Below are positions 16,565 to 24,982 of a stretch of DNA of 27,760 bases, in pieces. The translations under genes were made by a program, and so were the position numbers. Below the pieces are notes generated by a model. The model was not told where the DNA came from. It ran no database searches and saw only the letters and a list, made by a program, of their open reading frames with translations. Numbering within the stretch: position 1 is the first letter of the stretch; every line of letters starts with the position of its first letter. Source of the stretch: RGIG8244 sp045592785 (GTDB lineage: Bacteria; Verrucomicrobiota; Lentisphaeria; Victivallales; UBA1829); contig JAZNVL010000030.1 of the NCBI GenBank assembly GCA_045592785.1, forward strand, positions 1 through 27,760. The letters are read 5' to 3'.

Positions 16565-17470
16565 TTATTCCGGGCGGAATCCGGCTTCCCGTACCAGAGC
16601 TTCCAGTTCCTTCCCGTAACTGATGTAAGTATCATAGCGGCGGACCGCTTGCAGTTCCGGATCTTCGGTATTTTCATTTTCGTGGAATACGGTCGCCACA
16701 TGGGGTTCGATGGAAATTCCGCCTTCATAACCCGTTTTGTAAAGGTCCGCCAGGATTTCTTTCACGTTGCCGTCGCCTTTGCCCGCAAAGGAGTAGTAAC
16801 AGACTTTTTCTTCCTGACTGTAAGTGCCGTCCTTGATATGGATGTAGGAGATAAACTCGCGTACGTTCTTGTAATATTCCCAGGAGGACTGCATTTTTTC
16901 GCCGGCGCCGTTTTTGCTCCAATCCAGATTGAATACCGGATTGCCCGTATCGAAGACCAGACGGAACGCATCGGACTTGATATGGTCCAGCAGGTAGAGC
17001 GTGTGTTCGTAGGAGAGACCGCCCCAGTTCATGCAGTTTTCATGAAGACACAGGATCCCGGCATCTTCTGCCATTTTTACGATATTCGTGACCCGTTTGA
17101 CCACTTCATCTTTGAAATCCCAGGATTTCGGTTTCAATTCATTGGGCACGGCAAAACTCATGATACGCACCATTTTTGTGCCCAGCTTCTGCATACGGGG
17201 GATCGCTTTGCGGAATTCTTCGTAACTGGATTCCGCTTCTTCGGTGATGGGATGACTCCAGTTGGCAATGGCACTGCCGTAACAGTTGATCTTTACATCG
17301 TTTTCTGCGAGAAGACGCTGCAATTCTTCGAACTGTTCGTCGGTGATGCTGGCAAGATTGCCGCCATACAAATGACGTGCTTCGATGTTTTTCCAGCCCA
17401 AAGCGCGGGTGGCTTTGACCTGCATTTCAAAAGAGGGAGATGCTTCATCTGCAAAACCGGTCAGATACAT
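16565..17470 (-). CDS. Sugar phosphate isomerase/epimerase (xylose isomerase-like TIM barrel)
   Basis: A 301-residue protein of the AP-endonuclease-2/xylose-isomerase-like TIM-barrel family. The four expected metal ligands are seen in order: Glu in LHENCMNWGG, Asp in VFDTGNP, His in YIHIKDG and Glu in GISIEPH. It opens with MYLTGFADEASPSFEMQ, a common start for this family. Such enzymes isomerise or epimerise sugars, inositols or their derivatives; the exact substrate cannot be read from sequence. No signal peptide is present, so it is cytoplasmic. It is transcribed downstream of rfbD but separated from it by 102 AT-rich bases with a phased direct repeat, so it probably has its own control. 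AAGGA and AGGA elements lie just upstream of the ATG. Confidence 0.85.
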   Translation of the reverse strand: MYLTGFADEASPSFEMQVKATRALGWKNIEARHLYGGNLASITDEQFEELQRLLAENDVKINCYGSAIANWSHPITEEAESSYEEFRKAIPRMQKLGTKMVRIMSFAVPNELKPKSWDFKDEVVKRVTNIVKMAEDAGILCLHENCMNWGGLSYEHTLYLLDHIKSDAFRLVFDTGNPVFNLDWSKNGAGEKMQSSWEYYKNVREFISYIHIKDGTYSQEEKVCYYSFAGKGDGNVKEILADLYKTGYEGGISIEPHVATVFHENENTEDPELQAVRRYDTYISYGKELEALVREAGFRPE

Positions 17471-17530
17471 ATTCCTGTTCCTTTCAAGTTATTTGATTTG
17501 TTATTTAATATAAATGTGTTACTGCATAAT

Positions 17531-17565
17531 AAAATGGACAAAATGAGAAAAAAATAGACGAAATG
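17531..17565. repeat. Phased imperfect direct repeat upstream of the sugar isomerase gene
   Basis: AAAATGGACAAAATG (17531-17545) recurs as AAAATAGACGAAATG (17551-17565), 13 of 15 bases identical, with a period of exactly 20 bases (two helical turns). It lies 61-95 bases before the isomerase start codon, between rfbD and the isomerase gene on the minus strand, so it could be an operator. The remainder of the intergenic region is AT-rich and I see no confident promoter in it. Confidence 0.5.
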
Positions 17566-17572
17566 TTTTCCT

Positions 17573-18439
17573 TTAATGGAGTTCTCCGAATTCCTCCTGC
17601 AGAAATTCCGCCAACGCGTCCCGCCAGTCCGGCATGGGGGAAAGCCCCGCTTTCGCCAGACTTTGTTTCACCAGACGGGAGTTATGGGGGCGTGGTGCCG
17701 GACGGGGAAAATCTTCTGTCCGGCAGGGCGTCACGTTCTGTGTCAATCCGGACTGACGGAAGATCTCGCACGCGAATTCGTACCAGGAGGCTTCCCCTTC
17801 GCAAGTGAGATGAAATGTTCCGGTGAGTTCCGGGTGTTCCAGTAATTCCCCCAGTTTCCGGGCGACAGCGATCGCACTGGTCGGGTTCCCGATCTGGTCA
17901 TGAACGACTTTGAGTTCCGGACGGGTCCCGTCTGCCAGTTTCCGCATGGTATGCACGAAACTGGGACCGCCGAACCCGTAAAGCCAGGAAATACGGCAGA
18001 TCAGACTGTTCTCCGGATAGATCTGCCGGACTGCTTCTTCCCCGGCGAACTTGCTCTGTCCGTAGACCGTTGCGCCTCCATCTGCGGCATCATCTTCCGT
18101 GTAAGGATGGGGATCATTTCCCCGGAAAACGTAATCGGTGGAAATGGCGATCAGGCGGACCTTTGCTTTTTTACAGGCGGCGGCAACGTTGGCGGTCCCC
18201 GTTTCATTGAGCAGGAACGCCAAATCCCGTTTTGTTTCGCAGTCATCCACGGCGGTCATTGCGGCGCAGTGGATCACGGCATCAGGCTGATGAAGAGCCA
18301 ATGCCTGTTCCAGAGAGTCCGGGGATGTGATATCGGTTTCCGGCAGATCGGTGGGAATGATCCGGCAGGAATTGCCGAGAATACGGCAAATGGTTCTGCC
18401 CAGCATCCCGTTTCCACCGGTGAGCATGATCTTACGCAT
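17573..18439 (-). CDS. rfbD: dTDP-4-dehydrorhamnose reductase
   Basis: A 288-residue NAD(P)-dependent short-chain reductase that makes dTDP-L-rhamnose from dTDP-4-dehydro-L-rhamnose, the last step of the pathway. The N-terminal Rossmann motif is GGNGMLG at 8-14, the STDYVF block carries the catalytic Thr/Ser region, and the YGQSKFAGE block gives the Tyr-x3-Lys catalytic pair. The C-terminal segment RPHNSRL is typical of RmlD substrate binding. The ATG at 18439 has AGGAG ten bases upstream and overlaps the rfbC stop by eight bases; a start 14 codons further up would add a long overlap. It is the last gene of the rfbBACD operon. Confidence 0.93.
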   Translation of the reverse strand: MRKIMLTGGNGMLGRTICRILGNSCRIIPTDLPETDITSPDSLEQALALHQPDAVIHCAAMTAVDDCETKRDLAFLLNETGTANVAAACKKAKVRLIAISTDYVFRGNDPHPYTEDDAADGGATVYGQSKFAGEEAVRQIYPENSLICRISWLYGFGGPSFVHTMRKLADGTRPELKVVHDQIGNPTSAIAVARKLGELLEHPELTGTFHLTCEGEASWYEFACEIFRQSGLTQNVTPCRTEDFPRPAPRPHNSRLVKQSLAKAGLSPMPDWRDALAEFLQEEFGELH

Positions 18440-19010
18440 TCTGCATATACTCCTGTGTGCCGAAATCAAAATATTCCGCATCGGCGAAAAGGGGATTGCG
18501 CGTGTCTTTTTCCGAGAGGATGAACTCCGAAGGATCCAGTTTCCAGTCTATATCGAGTGCCGGATCGTCAAACCTGATCCCGCGTTCATGACTGGGCATA
18601 TAGATGTTATCGCATTTGTATTGGAAAATGACCTCATCGGAAAGCACGGCAAACCCGTGGGCGAATCCCCGGGGGACGAACAGCTGCCGTTTGTTTTCGG
18701 CAGAGAGTTCCACTGCCACATGTTTGCCGAAGGTGGGGGATCCTTTACGGATATCCAGGGCCACATCCAACACGGTTCCCAGGACGACCCGGACCAGTTT
18801 TGCCTGGGTGTACGGGGCAGTCTGATAATGAAGTCCGCGCAGAACACCGCGCCGTGACTTGGATTCGTTATCCTGCATCCACCGGCAATCAATTCCGGCG
18901 GCACGGTATTTTTCCTGGTTCCATGATTCGAAGAAGTAACCTCTTACATCGCCGAAGACGGCGGGTTCCACGATCACGACTCCCGGGATCTCTGCCGGTA
19001 TGATATTCAT
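18432..19010 (-). CDS. rfbC: dTDP-4-dehydrorhamnose 3,5-epimerase
   Basis: A 192-residue cupin-fold RmlC epimerase, third enzyme of dTDP-L-rhamnose synthesis. The signature RGVLRGLHYQ includes the catalytic His61, and Lys71 follows in AKLVRV; the DVRGYFFESW segment near the start and the PRGFAHGFAVLSD block with a Tyr in QYKCDNIY are typical. Its start overlaps the rfbA stop by four bases (ATGA) and its stop overlaps rfbD, so the enzymes should be made in matching amounts. Confidence 0.96.
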   Translation of the reverse strand: MNIIPAEIPGVVIVEPAVFGDVRGYFFESWNQEKYRAAGIDCRWMQDNESKSRRGVLRGLHYQTAPYTQAKLVRVVLGTVLDVALDIRKGSPTFGKHVAVELSAENKRQLFVPRGFAHGFAVLSDEVIFQYKCDNIYMPSHERGIRFDDPALDIDWKLDPSEFILSEKDTRNPLFADAEYFDFGTQEYMQNA

Positions 19011-19873
19011 TGTTCGATCATCCTCATAATGTATTTGCCGTATTCCGTTTTCAGCAGATCCTTACACCGTTCCCGGATCTCTTCTGCGGTAAGCCAGCCG
19101 TTTTCAAACGCGATCTCCTGCAGACATGCCACTTGAAGTCCCTGCCGGGTCTCAATGGTCCGGATGAAGTTTGCTGCATCCAGCATGGCATCATGGGTCC
19201 CCGTATCCAGCCAGGCATAACCGCGTCCCAGCCGTTCCACATGGAGGTCGCCCCGTTGGAGATAGGCATTATTGACAGCCGTGATTTCCAATTCGCCCCG
19301 GGCGGAAGGTTTGATACTTTTCGCGATCTCCACCACATCGTTGTCATAGAAATAAAGTCCGGTGACGGCATAATTGGATTTCGGTTGTGCCGGTTTCTCC
19401 TCAATGGAAATCGCTTTGAAATTTTCGTCAAATTCCACCACGCCGAACCGTTCCGGATCACAGACATAATATCCGAAGACCGTTGCACCCTTTTCCCGGG
19501 CGGCGGCGTTGCGGACCAGTTTCCCGAGACTGGCACCGTAAAAAATATTGTCTCCCAGCACCAGACAGACGGAGTCTTTCCCGATGAATTCCTCCCCGAT
19601 GATAAATGCCTGCGCCAAGCCGTCGGGGGAGGGCTGCACGGCGTATTGGAGTGAAACGCCGAACTGTGTTCCATCGCCCAGCAACCGTTGGAATGCTGCC
19701 TGATCTTCCGGCGTGGTGATAATAAGGATCTCCCGGATCCCGGCAAGCATCAATACGCTTAACGGATAGTAGATCATCGGTTTGTCATAAACCGCAAGAA
19801 GCTGCTTGCTTGTTCCCAGTGTGATCGGATGAAGACGCGTCCCCGCGCCGCCTGCAAGTACAATACCTTTCAT
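19007..19873 (-). CDS. rfbA: Glucose-1-phosphate thymidylyltransferase
   Basis: A 288-residue RmlA nucleotidyltransferase that joins glucose-1-phosphate and dTTP to dTDP-glucose, the first step of the pathway. The nucleotide-binding signature GGAGTRLHP (8-16) is followed by SKQLL, the catalytic-site Lys region, then YDKPMIYYPLS and GDNIFYG. The C-terminal YLQRGDLHVERLGRGYAWLDTGTHDAM block is typical of RmlA; in this pathway the end product dTDP-L-rhamnose is a known feedback inhibitor. The start at 19873 overlaps the rfbB stop by one base (TAATG); a longer upstream frame would lie inside rfbB. Confidence 0.96.
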   Translation of the reverse strand: MKGIVLAGGAGTRLHPITLGTSKQLLAVYDKPMIYYPLSVLMLAGIREILIITTPEDQAAFQRLLGDGTQFGVSLQYAVQPSPDGLAQAFIIGEEFIGKDSVCLVLGDNIFYGASLGKLVRNAAAREKGATVFGYYVCDPERFGVVEFDENFKAISIEEKPAQPKSNYAVTGLYFYDNDVVEIAKSIKPSARGELEITAVNNAYLQRGDLHVERLGRGYAWLDTGTHDAMLDAANFIRTIETRQGLQVACLQEIAFENGWLTAEEIRERCKDLLKTEYGKYIMRMIEQ

Positions 19874-20943
19874 TACGCATTTTCTCCTGTTCCCAGTCGT
19901 TCCATTTTGTATGAACCACTCAATACATGGGCGCACCAGGTATCTTTGTGTTCCAGATACCACAATACGGTTTTGCGGATCCCGCTTTCAAACGTTTCCT
20001 GCGGAGTCCAACCCAGTTCCCGGGCGATTTTTGAGGGATCAATGGCATACCGCATATCATGTCCGGGACGGTCCTTGACATATACGATCTGTTCCGCGTA
20101 TGACTTTCCATCGTCGCGGGGGGCGAGTTCATTCAGCAGTGCGCAGATGGTCCTGACCACATCGATATTGCGTTTTTCGTTATGACCGCCGATGTTGTAC
20201 GTCTCGCCGGGAACACCTTTTGTCGCAGCCAGATACAGGGCGCGGGCGTGATCCTCTACATAGAGCCAATCCCGGATCTGCAATCCTTCCCCGTAAACAG
20301 GAAGTTCCTTGCCGTCAAGCGCATGAAGAATAATGAGAGGGATCAGTTTTTCCGGGAAATGATACGGACCGTAATTGTTGGAACAGTTCGTGACGATGGT
20401 GGGCAGTCCGAATGTTCTGCGCCAGGCGCGGACCAGATGATCGCTGGAAGCCTTGGATGCACTGTATGGAGAACTGGGCGCGTAAGGCGTCGTCTCACGG
20501 AAGAAATCTTCCGGTCCTTCCAGGTCACCGTAGACTTCATCGGTGGAAATATGATGGAACCGGAACAAGGCTTTTGCGGTATCATCCAATGCGGCATAAT
20601 ACTTCCGTGCCGCCTCCAACAGGGTATAAGTCCCGAAAATGTTGGTCTGAATGAATTCGCCGGGTCCATCAATGGAACGGTCCACATGAGATTCCGCAGC
20701 CAGGTGCATCACATGTGTCGGTTGAAAATCGGCAAAAATACGATCCATTTCCGATTTGTCGCAAATGTCGGCTTTTTCAAAACGGAAACGCGGGTCGCCT
20801 GACACCGGGGCAAGATTTTCCGGATTCCCGGCATAAGTGAGTTTATCGACCACGCAAACAGCATCACCGGTATGAGTGATGATGTTTCTGACGACCGCCG
20901 ATCCGATAAAACCGGCACCGCCGGTAACTATGATCCGATTCAT
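19873..20943 (-). CDS. rfbB: dTDP-glucose 4,6-dehydratase
   Basis: A 356-residue extended short-chain dehydrogenase/reductase. The NAD-binding motif is GGAGFIGS near the N-terminus; the catalytic Thr-Asp-Glu are in HISTDEVYGD, and the Tyr-x3-Lys pair lies in YSASKASSDHLV. The enzyme makes dTDP-4-dehydro-6-deoxy-glucose. The start is ATG at 20943, six bases after GGAG; an in-frame TTG at 20949 lies inside the spacer and is rejected. First gene of a complete rfbBACD operon whose product, dTDP-L-rhamnose, is a donor for surface polysaccharide or O-antigen. No glycosyltransferases are in the window. Confidence 0.96.
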   Translation of the reverse strand: MNRIIVTGGAGFIGSAVVRNIITHTGDAVCVVDKLTYAGNPENLAPVSGDPRFRFEKADICDKSEMDRIFADFQPTHVMHLAAESHVDRSIDGPGEFIQTNIFGTYTLLEAARKYYAALDDTAKALFRFHHISTDEVYGDLEGPEDFFRETTPYAPSSPYSASKASSDHLVRAWRRTFGLPTIVTNCSNNYGPYHFPEKLIPLIILHALDGKELPVYGEGLQIRDWLYVEDHARALYLAATKGVPGETYNIGGHNEKRNIDVVRTICALLNELAPRDDGKSYAEQIVYVKDRPGHDMRYAIDPSKIARELGWTPQETFESGIRKTVLWYLEHKDTWCAHVLSGSYKMERLGTGENA

Positions 20944-20972
20944 ATTCAACTCCGTATTTGTTTTTCGCTTGT

Positions 20973-21001
20973 AATGTAACCGTGAACATGCAATAAATCA
21001 A
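20973..21001 (-). promoter_or_regulatory. Possible promoter of the rfbBACD operon
   Basis: On the minus strand TTGATT (20996-21001) and TACATT (20973-20978) are separated by 17 bases, about 30 bases before the rfbB ATG. The -10 match is moderate. Confidence 0.35.
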
Positions 21002-21031
21002 GCATAAAAACGTATAAAATGCAGAAAAAAT

Positions 21032-21060
21032 TTGAAATACGGGCGATCAAATGCTATTTT
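21032..21060 (+). promoter_or_regulatory. Possible promoter of the DUF486 gene
   Basis: TTGAAA at 21032-21037 and TATTTT at 21055-21060 are separated by 17 bases, about 32 bases before the start codon, divergent from the rfb promoter. Confidence 0.35.
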
Positions 21061-21092
21061 AAAAGATAACATTGACGAATTGAGGTATTTAT

Positions 21093-21467
21093 ATGACAAA
21101 AATGATTGATATGATCAATGCCGTCCCCGTGATCTGGCGGACGGTTTTTCTGTTGGTATGCTCCAACTGTTTCATGACCTTTGCCTGGTACGCGCATCTG
21201 AAAAATATGTCGGGTAAACCCTGGTATATCGCCGCGATGCTCTCCTGGGGTGTGGCACTGTTTGAATATCTGCTGCAAGTCCCCGCGAACCGGATGGGAT
21301 ATACAGCTATGACTCTCCCCCAGTTGAAGATCATGCAGGAAGTGATTTCCCTCTCCGTCTTTGTTCCGTTCTCTCTCATCTACATGAAACAGGGGTTGAA
21401 ACTGGACTTCCTCTGGGCAGGATTGTGTCTTTGCGGCGCGGTGTTTTTCATGTTCCGCCAGCATTGA
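21093..21467 (+). CDS. DUF486-family small membrane protein
   Basis: A 124-residue protein with four predicted TM helices (about 13-31, 45-60, 80-96 and 103-120), matching the DUF486/DMT-like family: FMTFAWYAHLK, WGVALFEYLLQVPANRMGY and LPQLKIMQEVISLSVF are characteristic blocks. Members are related to small drug/metabolite transporter-type proteins, but none has a firmly known substrate that I can name. A GAGG lies seven bases before the ATG. It stands alone, divergent from rfbB, and is followed by an imperfect inverted repeat. Confidence 0.87.
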   Translation: MTKMIDMINAVPVIWRTVFLLVCSNCFMTFAWYAHLKNMSGKPWYIAAMLSWGVALFEYLLQVPANRMGYTAMTLPQLKIMQEVISLSVFVPFSLIYMKQGLKLDFLWAGLCLCGAVFFMFRQH

Positions 21468-21468
21468 G

Positions 21469-21503
21469 CATTGTGACACAGAGAACACGGATGTGTGACA
21501 ATG
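21469..21503. repeat. Imperfect inverted repeat with two TGTGACA copies
   Basis: CATTGTGACACA (21469-21480) and TGTGTGACAATG (21492-21503) form 12-base arms with one mismatch around an 11-base loop, starting one base after the DUF486 stop. TGTGACA is also present as a direct repeat at 21472-21478 and 21494-21500, 22 bases apart. A run of five T at 21513-21517 is ten bases beyond, too far for a classical terminator. It may be a weak terminator or a regulator site for the fmdB-htpG-dnaJ genes. The rest of the 178-base gap is AT-rich and holds no gene that I can see. Confidence 0.5.
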
Positions 21504-21645
21504 TGTCGCTTGTTTTTATGTTGTATTCCGTTGTATCCTGCTGATATTTATGAGGTTTGATCGGTTTGTCAATTCTTTGGCACATAAAATGCTTATTAAT
21601 TGCAGAATTTTATACTTTTAATTAACGTGAAAGGTCTTTTTTACA

Positions 21646-21897
21646 ATGCCTACTTATGAGTACGTCTGCCGTTCCTGCGGCCATGAATTTGAAGAATTCC
21701 AGTCCATCAGTGCAAAACCTCTGGAAAAATGCCCGAAATGTGAAGAAAATGCGCTGAAACGGAAAATCGGGACCGGTGCCGGGGTCATCTTCAAGGGATC
21801 CGGGTTCTATTGTACCGACTACAAAGGAAAAAATGCCTCCTCCGGTCCTTCCAAGCCCTGTCAGTGTGACGGCGGATGCTGCAACCATAACAAGTGA
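21646..21897 (+). CDS. FmdB-family zinc ribbon protein
   Basis: An 83-residue protein starting MPTYEYVCRSCGHEFE, the hallmark of the FmdB putative regulatory family. The zinc ribbon ligands are Cys8, Cys11, Cys29 and Cys32 (CRSC and CPKC). GTGAGVIFKGSGFYCTDYK is the conserved second half. The C-terminus adds four further cysteines (Cys72, 74, 78, 79) in CQCDGGCC, which could bind another metal. Its role is unknown; a regulatory or metal-binding function has been proposed for the family. AAAGG lies 11 bases before the ATG. It is 8 bases upstream of htpG and probably co-transcribed. Confidence 0.9.
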   Translation: MPTYEYVCRSCGHEFEEFQSISAKPLEKCPKCEENALKRKIGTGAGVIFKGSGFYCTDYKGKNASSGPSKPCQCDGGCCNHNK

Positions 21898-21905
21898 GGA
21901 TAAAA

Positions 21906-23816
21906 ATGGCGGAAGAAAAAATGCAATTCAAGGCGGAGATCCAGCAACTTCTGAAACTGGTGATCCATTCTGTTTATTCCAATAACGAGATCTTTCTCCG
22001 GGAACTGGCTGCCAATGCTGCCGATGCCATCGACAAGGCCCGGTTCGAATCCCTGACCGATCCCGCAAAAGTACGGGACTGGGAGATCCGTATCGCAGCC
22101 GATAAAGATGCCGGAACATTGACCATTTCCGATAACGGGATCGGGATGTCACGGGAGGAACTCGTGCAGAACATCGGGACCATCGCATACTCCGGGACCA
22201 AGGCGTTCCTGGATGCGTTGGAACAGGCGAAAGCGGAAGGAAAAGCCGCGGCTCCGGAACTCATCGGACAGTTCGGGATCGGGTTCTATTCCGCCTTCAT
22301 GGCTGCGGATAAAGTCCGGATCGATACCCGGAAAGCCGGGGAAGATCAGGCGTGGTCCTGGCTCTCTGACGGACTGGGCGAATTCACCATCGCGGAAAGC
22401 GACAAGGCGGATCCGGGTACCGCGATCACGCTTTTCCTCAAAGAGGATTACAAGGAATATCTGGATTACTGGCGCGTTTCTTCCGTGATCCGCAAGTATT
22501 CCGATTACATCGAATATCCCATCCGCATGAAACACACCGTGAAAAACGGGGAAACTGAAACCGAAGAAGATTCTGTTATCAACTCCATGAAAGCCATTTG
22601 GCTCCGTCCGGAAAGCGAAGTCAAAGAGGAGGAATACGAATCCTTCTATCAGCATGTCTCTATGGATTACGGCAAGCCTGCCCGCCGTATCAATTTCAAT
22701 GCGGAAGGTATGACCGAGTTCAAATCTCTGCTCTTCTTCTCCGGTCGTATGCCCTATCAGTTCCGGTTCGGTGAAAAAAATAACAAAAGCGTACACCTTT
22801 ATGTACGCCGCGTATTCATCACCGATAACTGCCCCGGACTGCTCCCCGAGTACATGGGCTTTGTTTCCGGCGTGGTGGATTCCAGCGATCTCCCGTTGAA
22901 TGTTTCCCGCGAAACACTGCAGGATAATCCCATGATCGCCCGGATCCGGAAAGCGTTGACGCATCGTATTTTCAGCGAACTTTCCAAGATGATGGAGAAG
23001 GAACGCGAAGCATACGAAACGTTCTATCTGGAATTCTCCCGTATGCTCAAGGAAGGGATCCACATGGATTATGCCAACCGGAGCAAACTTCAGGACCTTC
23101 TCCTGTTCGAAAGCATGAACAATCCCGCAGGGAAACTCATTTCTCTCAAAGAATATTCCGATGCCATGCAGCCCACACAGAAAGCCATCTATTTCATCAG
23201 TGGCGACTCCCGGGATGCACTGGAACAGTCTCCCCAGCTGGAAATGCTCCGCAAACAGAACTTCGATGTGCTGTTCCTGCTGGATCCGGTGGATGAATTC
23301 GTGCTGTCCGAACTCAATACCTACGCAGAAAAAGAACTGGCATCTGTCAGCCGCGGCGATGTGAAATTCGACGAGACCGTGCAGAAAGAGTTGGACGAGA
23401 AAAACAAGAAAGCCGGGGAAGAAAGCAAAGACCTGGTGGAGTACCTCAAGAAGACCCTTGACGACCGGATCAAGGATGTGCGTTTCTCCGCCCGTCTCAC
23501 GGAAAGCCCCTGCTGTCTGGTGAGCGATACCAACGATCCTACGCTCAATATGCAGCGTTTGATGCGCGCCATGGATAAGAACGCGCCCACCGTGAAACGG
23601 ATCCTGGAACTGAATCCCGATAACATCCTGATCCAGTCCATGAAACAGCTGCACGCCCGGAATGCCGATGATCCCGCACTGAAAGAATACGCAGAAATGC
23701 TGTACGATCAGGCGGTGGTGGCGGAAGGCGGCGAACTGGCCGATCCCGTAAAATTTGCGAAACGGACCGCGTCTCTCATGACCCGTGCCATTGAAAAAGA
23801 ATTGCGCGGTGAATAA
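21906..23816 (+). CDS. htpG: Chaperone HtpG (Hsp90)
   Basis: A 636-residue cytosolic Hsp90. The N-terminal GHKL ATPase domain shows the conserved blocks: RELAANAADAIDK (ATP-binding Asn/Asp), DNGIGM, GTIAYSGTKAF and GQFGIGFYSAFM. The middle domain has the catalytic-Arg region SSDLPLNVSRETLQ, and the C-terminal dimerisation domain follows. Length is normal for the family. The start is ATG at 21906, five bases after GAGGA; an in-frame GTG at 21894 lies within the fmdB end and is rejected. Its stop shares one base with the dnaJ start (TAATG). Confidence 0.97.
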   Translation: MAEEKMQFKAEIQQLLKLVIHSVYSNNEIFLRELAANAADAIDKARFESLTDPAKVRDWEIRIAADKDAGTLTISDNGIGMSREELVQNIGTIAYSGTKAFLDALEQAKAEGKAAAPELIGQFGIGFYSAFMAADKVRIDTRKAGEDQAWSWLSDGLGEFTIAESDKADPGTAITLFLKEDYKEYLDYWRVSSVIRKYSDYIEYPIRMKHTVKNGETETEEDSVINSMKAIWLRPESEVKEEEYESFYQHVSMDYGKPARRINFNAEGMTEFKSLLFFSGRMPYQFRFGEKNNKSVHLYVRRVFITDNCPGLLPEYMGFVSGVVDSSDLPLNVSRETLQDNPMIARIRKALTHRIFSELSKMMEKEREAYETFYLEFSRMLKEGIHMDYANRSKLQDLLLFESMNNPAGKLISLKEYSDAMQPTQKAIYFISGDSRDALEQSPQLEMLRKQNFDVLFLLDPVDEFVLSELNTYAEKELASVSRGDVKFDETVQKELDEKNKKAGEESKDLVEYLKKTLDDRIKDVRFSARLTESPCCLVSDTNDPTLNMQRLMRAMDKNAPTVKRILELNPDNILIQSMKQLHARNADDPALKEYAEMLYDQAVVAEGGELADPVKFAKRTASLMTRAIEKELRGE

Positions 23817-24982
23817 TGCCCGTTTCCACTGAATATTACGACATACTGGAAGTTTCACCCGAGGCAAGCGAAACCGAACTCAAAAAAGCCTATCGGCGTC
23901 TTGCGGTGAAATACCATCCCGACAAGAATCCGGGCAACGAGGAAGCCGGGGAGAAATTCAAAAAGATCGCAAAAGCATACGAAGTTTTGAGTGACCCCGA
24001 AAAACGGCGCAAATACGACCAGTTCGGCGAAGATGCCTTCTCCGGTGCCGGCGGCGGTGGCGGGTTCAGCGGCAATCCCTTCGACATCTTCAATCAATTC
24101 TTCGGCGGCGGAGCAGGCGGCGGTTTCGAATCCTTCTTCGGCGGCGGCGGAAGAAGGGATCCCAATGCCCCCGAAGACGGCAACGATCTGCGTTACAATC
24201 TGGAAATCGATTTCATGGATGCCGTCCGCGGTAAAACTCAGACCATCGAATTCGCACGCATGGATAACTGTTCCGATTGCCACGGCTCCGGCTGTGCCCC
24301 CGGAACAAGTAAAGTCCGGTGTCGTCGGTGCGGCGGATCCGGGCAGATCGGTGTGTCCCAGGGCTTCTTCACCATGATGCATGAGTGTCCGGTGTGTCAC
24401 GGGGCCGGTCAGATGGCGGAAAAACCCTGTTCCAAATGCAATGGCGTGGGACAGAAAAAAGTCCGCCGCAAGGTGGATGTCAATATCCCTCCCGGGGTCG
24501 ATACGGGAACCCGTATGCGTGTCACCGGGGAAGGGGAGCCCGGTGTACGCGGTGGAGCCAGCGGTGACCTTTACGTCGTGATGCATGTGCGTGACAGCGA
24601 ATTTTTCCAGCGTGACGGCGATGAGATCCATTGTGAAGTTCCCATCGCATTCCATGTGGCGGCATTGGGCGGCGACGTGGAAGTGCCCACCGTTCACGGT
24701 CCTGCAACGGTCCATGTGGATCCCGGAACACAGACCGGAGACCATAAAGTCATTCCCGGAAAAGGAATGCCTTCCCTGCGGCGCAGAGGGGCGTTCGGCG
24801 GACACCATATCCGGTTCTTTGTGGAGGTTCCGAAAAAGTTGACTCCGGACCAGAAAGCGTTATTGGAAAAATACGCGGAATCCTTCAAACATTCGCCTCA
24901 ATCCGGTGCGCAGCCGGTCCAGGAAAGCTTTTTCCGTAAAATTGGACAATTTATGCAGAAGATGATGGGGTTATTTGTTTGA
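23816..24982 (+). CDS. dnaJ: Chaperone protein DnaJ (Hsp40)
   Basis: A 388-residue full-length type I DnaJ. The J-domain (about 5-72) has the HPD motif at 34-36 needed to stimulate DnaK; a Gly/Phe-rich linker follows (about 78-118). Four zinc-binding repeats lie at about 152-212: CSDCHGSG, CRRCGGSG, CPVCHGAG and CSKCNGVG. The substrate-binding C-terminal domains close the protein. The start overlaps htpG by one base, coupling Hsp40 and Hsp90 translation. Neither dnaK nor grpE is in the window, which is unusual since dnaJ often sits beside dnaK. Confidence 0.97.
   Translation: MPVSTEYYDILEVSPEASETELKKAYRRLAVKYHPDKNPGNEEAGEKFKKIAKAYEVLSDPEKRRKYDQFGEDAFSGAGGGGGFSGNPFDIFNQFFGGGAGGGFESFFGGGGRRDPNAPEDGNDLRYNLEIDFMDAVRGKTQTIEFARMDNCSDCHGSGCAPGTSKVRCRRCGGSGQIGVSQGFFTMMHECPVCHGAGQMAEKPCSKCNGVGQKKVRRKVDVNIPPGVDTGTRMRVTGEGEPGVRGGASGDLYVVMHVRDSEFFQRDGDEIHCEVPIAFHVAALGGDVEVPTVHGPATVHVDPGTQTGDHKVIPGKGMPSLRRRGAFGGHHIRFFVEVPKKLTPDQKALLEKYAESFKHSPQSGAQPVQESFFRKIGQFMQKMMGLFV

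Noticed and set aside
21596..21625. TTAATT / AATTAA inverted repeat before fmdB
   Set aside because: Only six AT-only base pairs around an AT-rich loop; no better than chance in this composition, and not a CIRCE element.
21468..21645. Possible small RNA or tRNA in the largest intergenic gap
   Set aside because: No cloverleaf, no GTTCGA-type T-loop and no clear terminator; only the 21469-21503 repeat stands out.
22149..23867. Antisense 572-codon open frame opposite htpG
   Set aside because: Codon-phase shadow of htpG with no recognisable domain.
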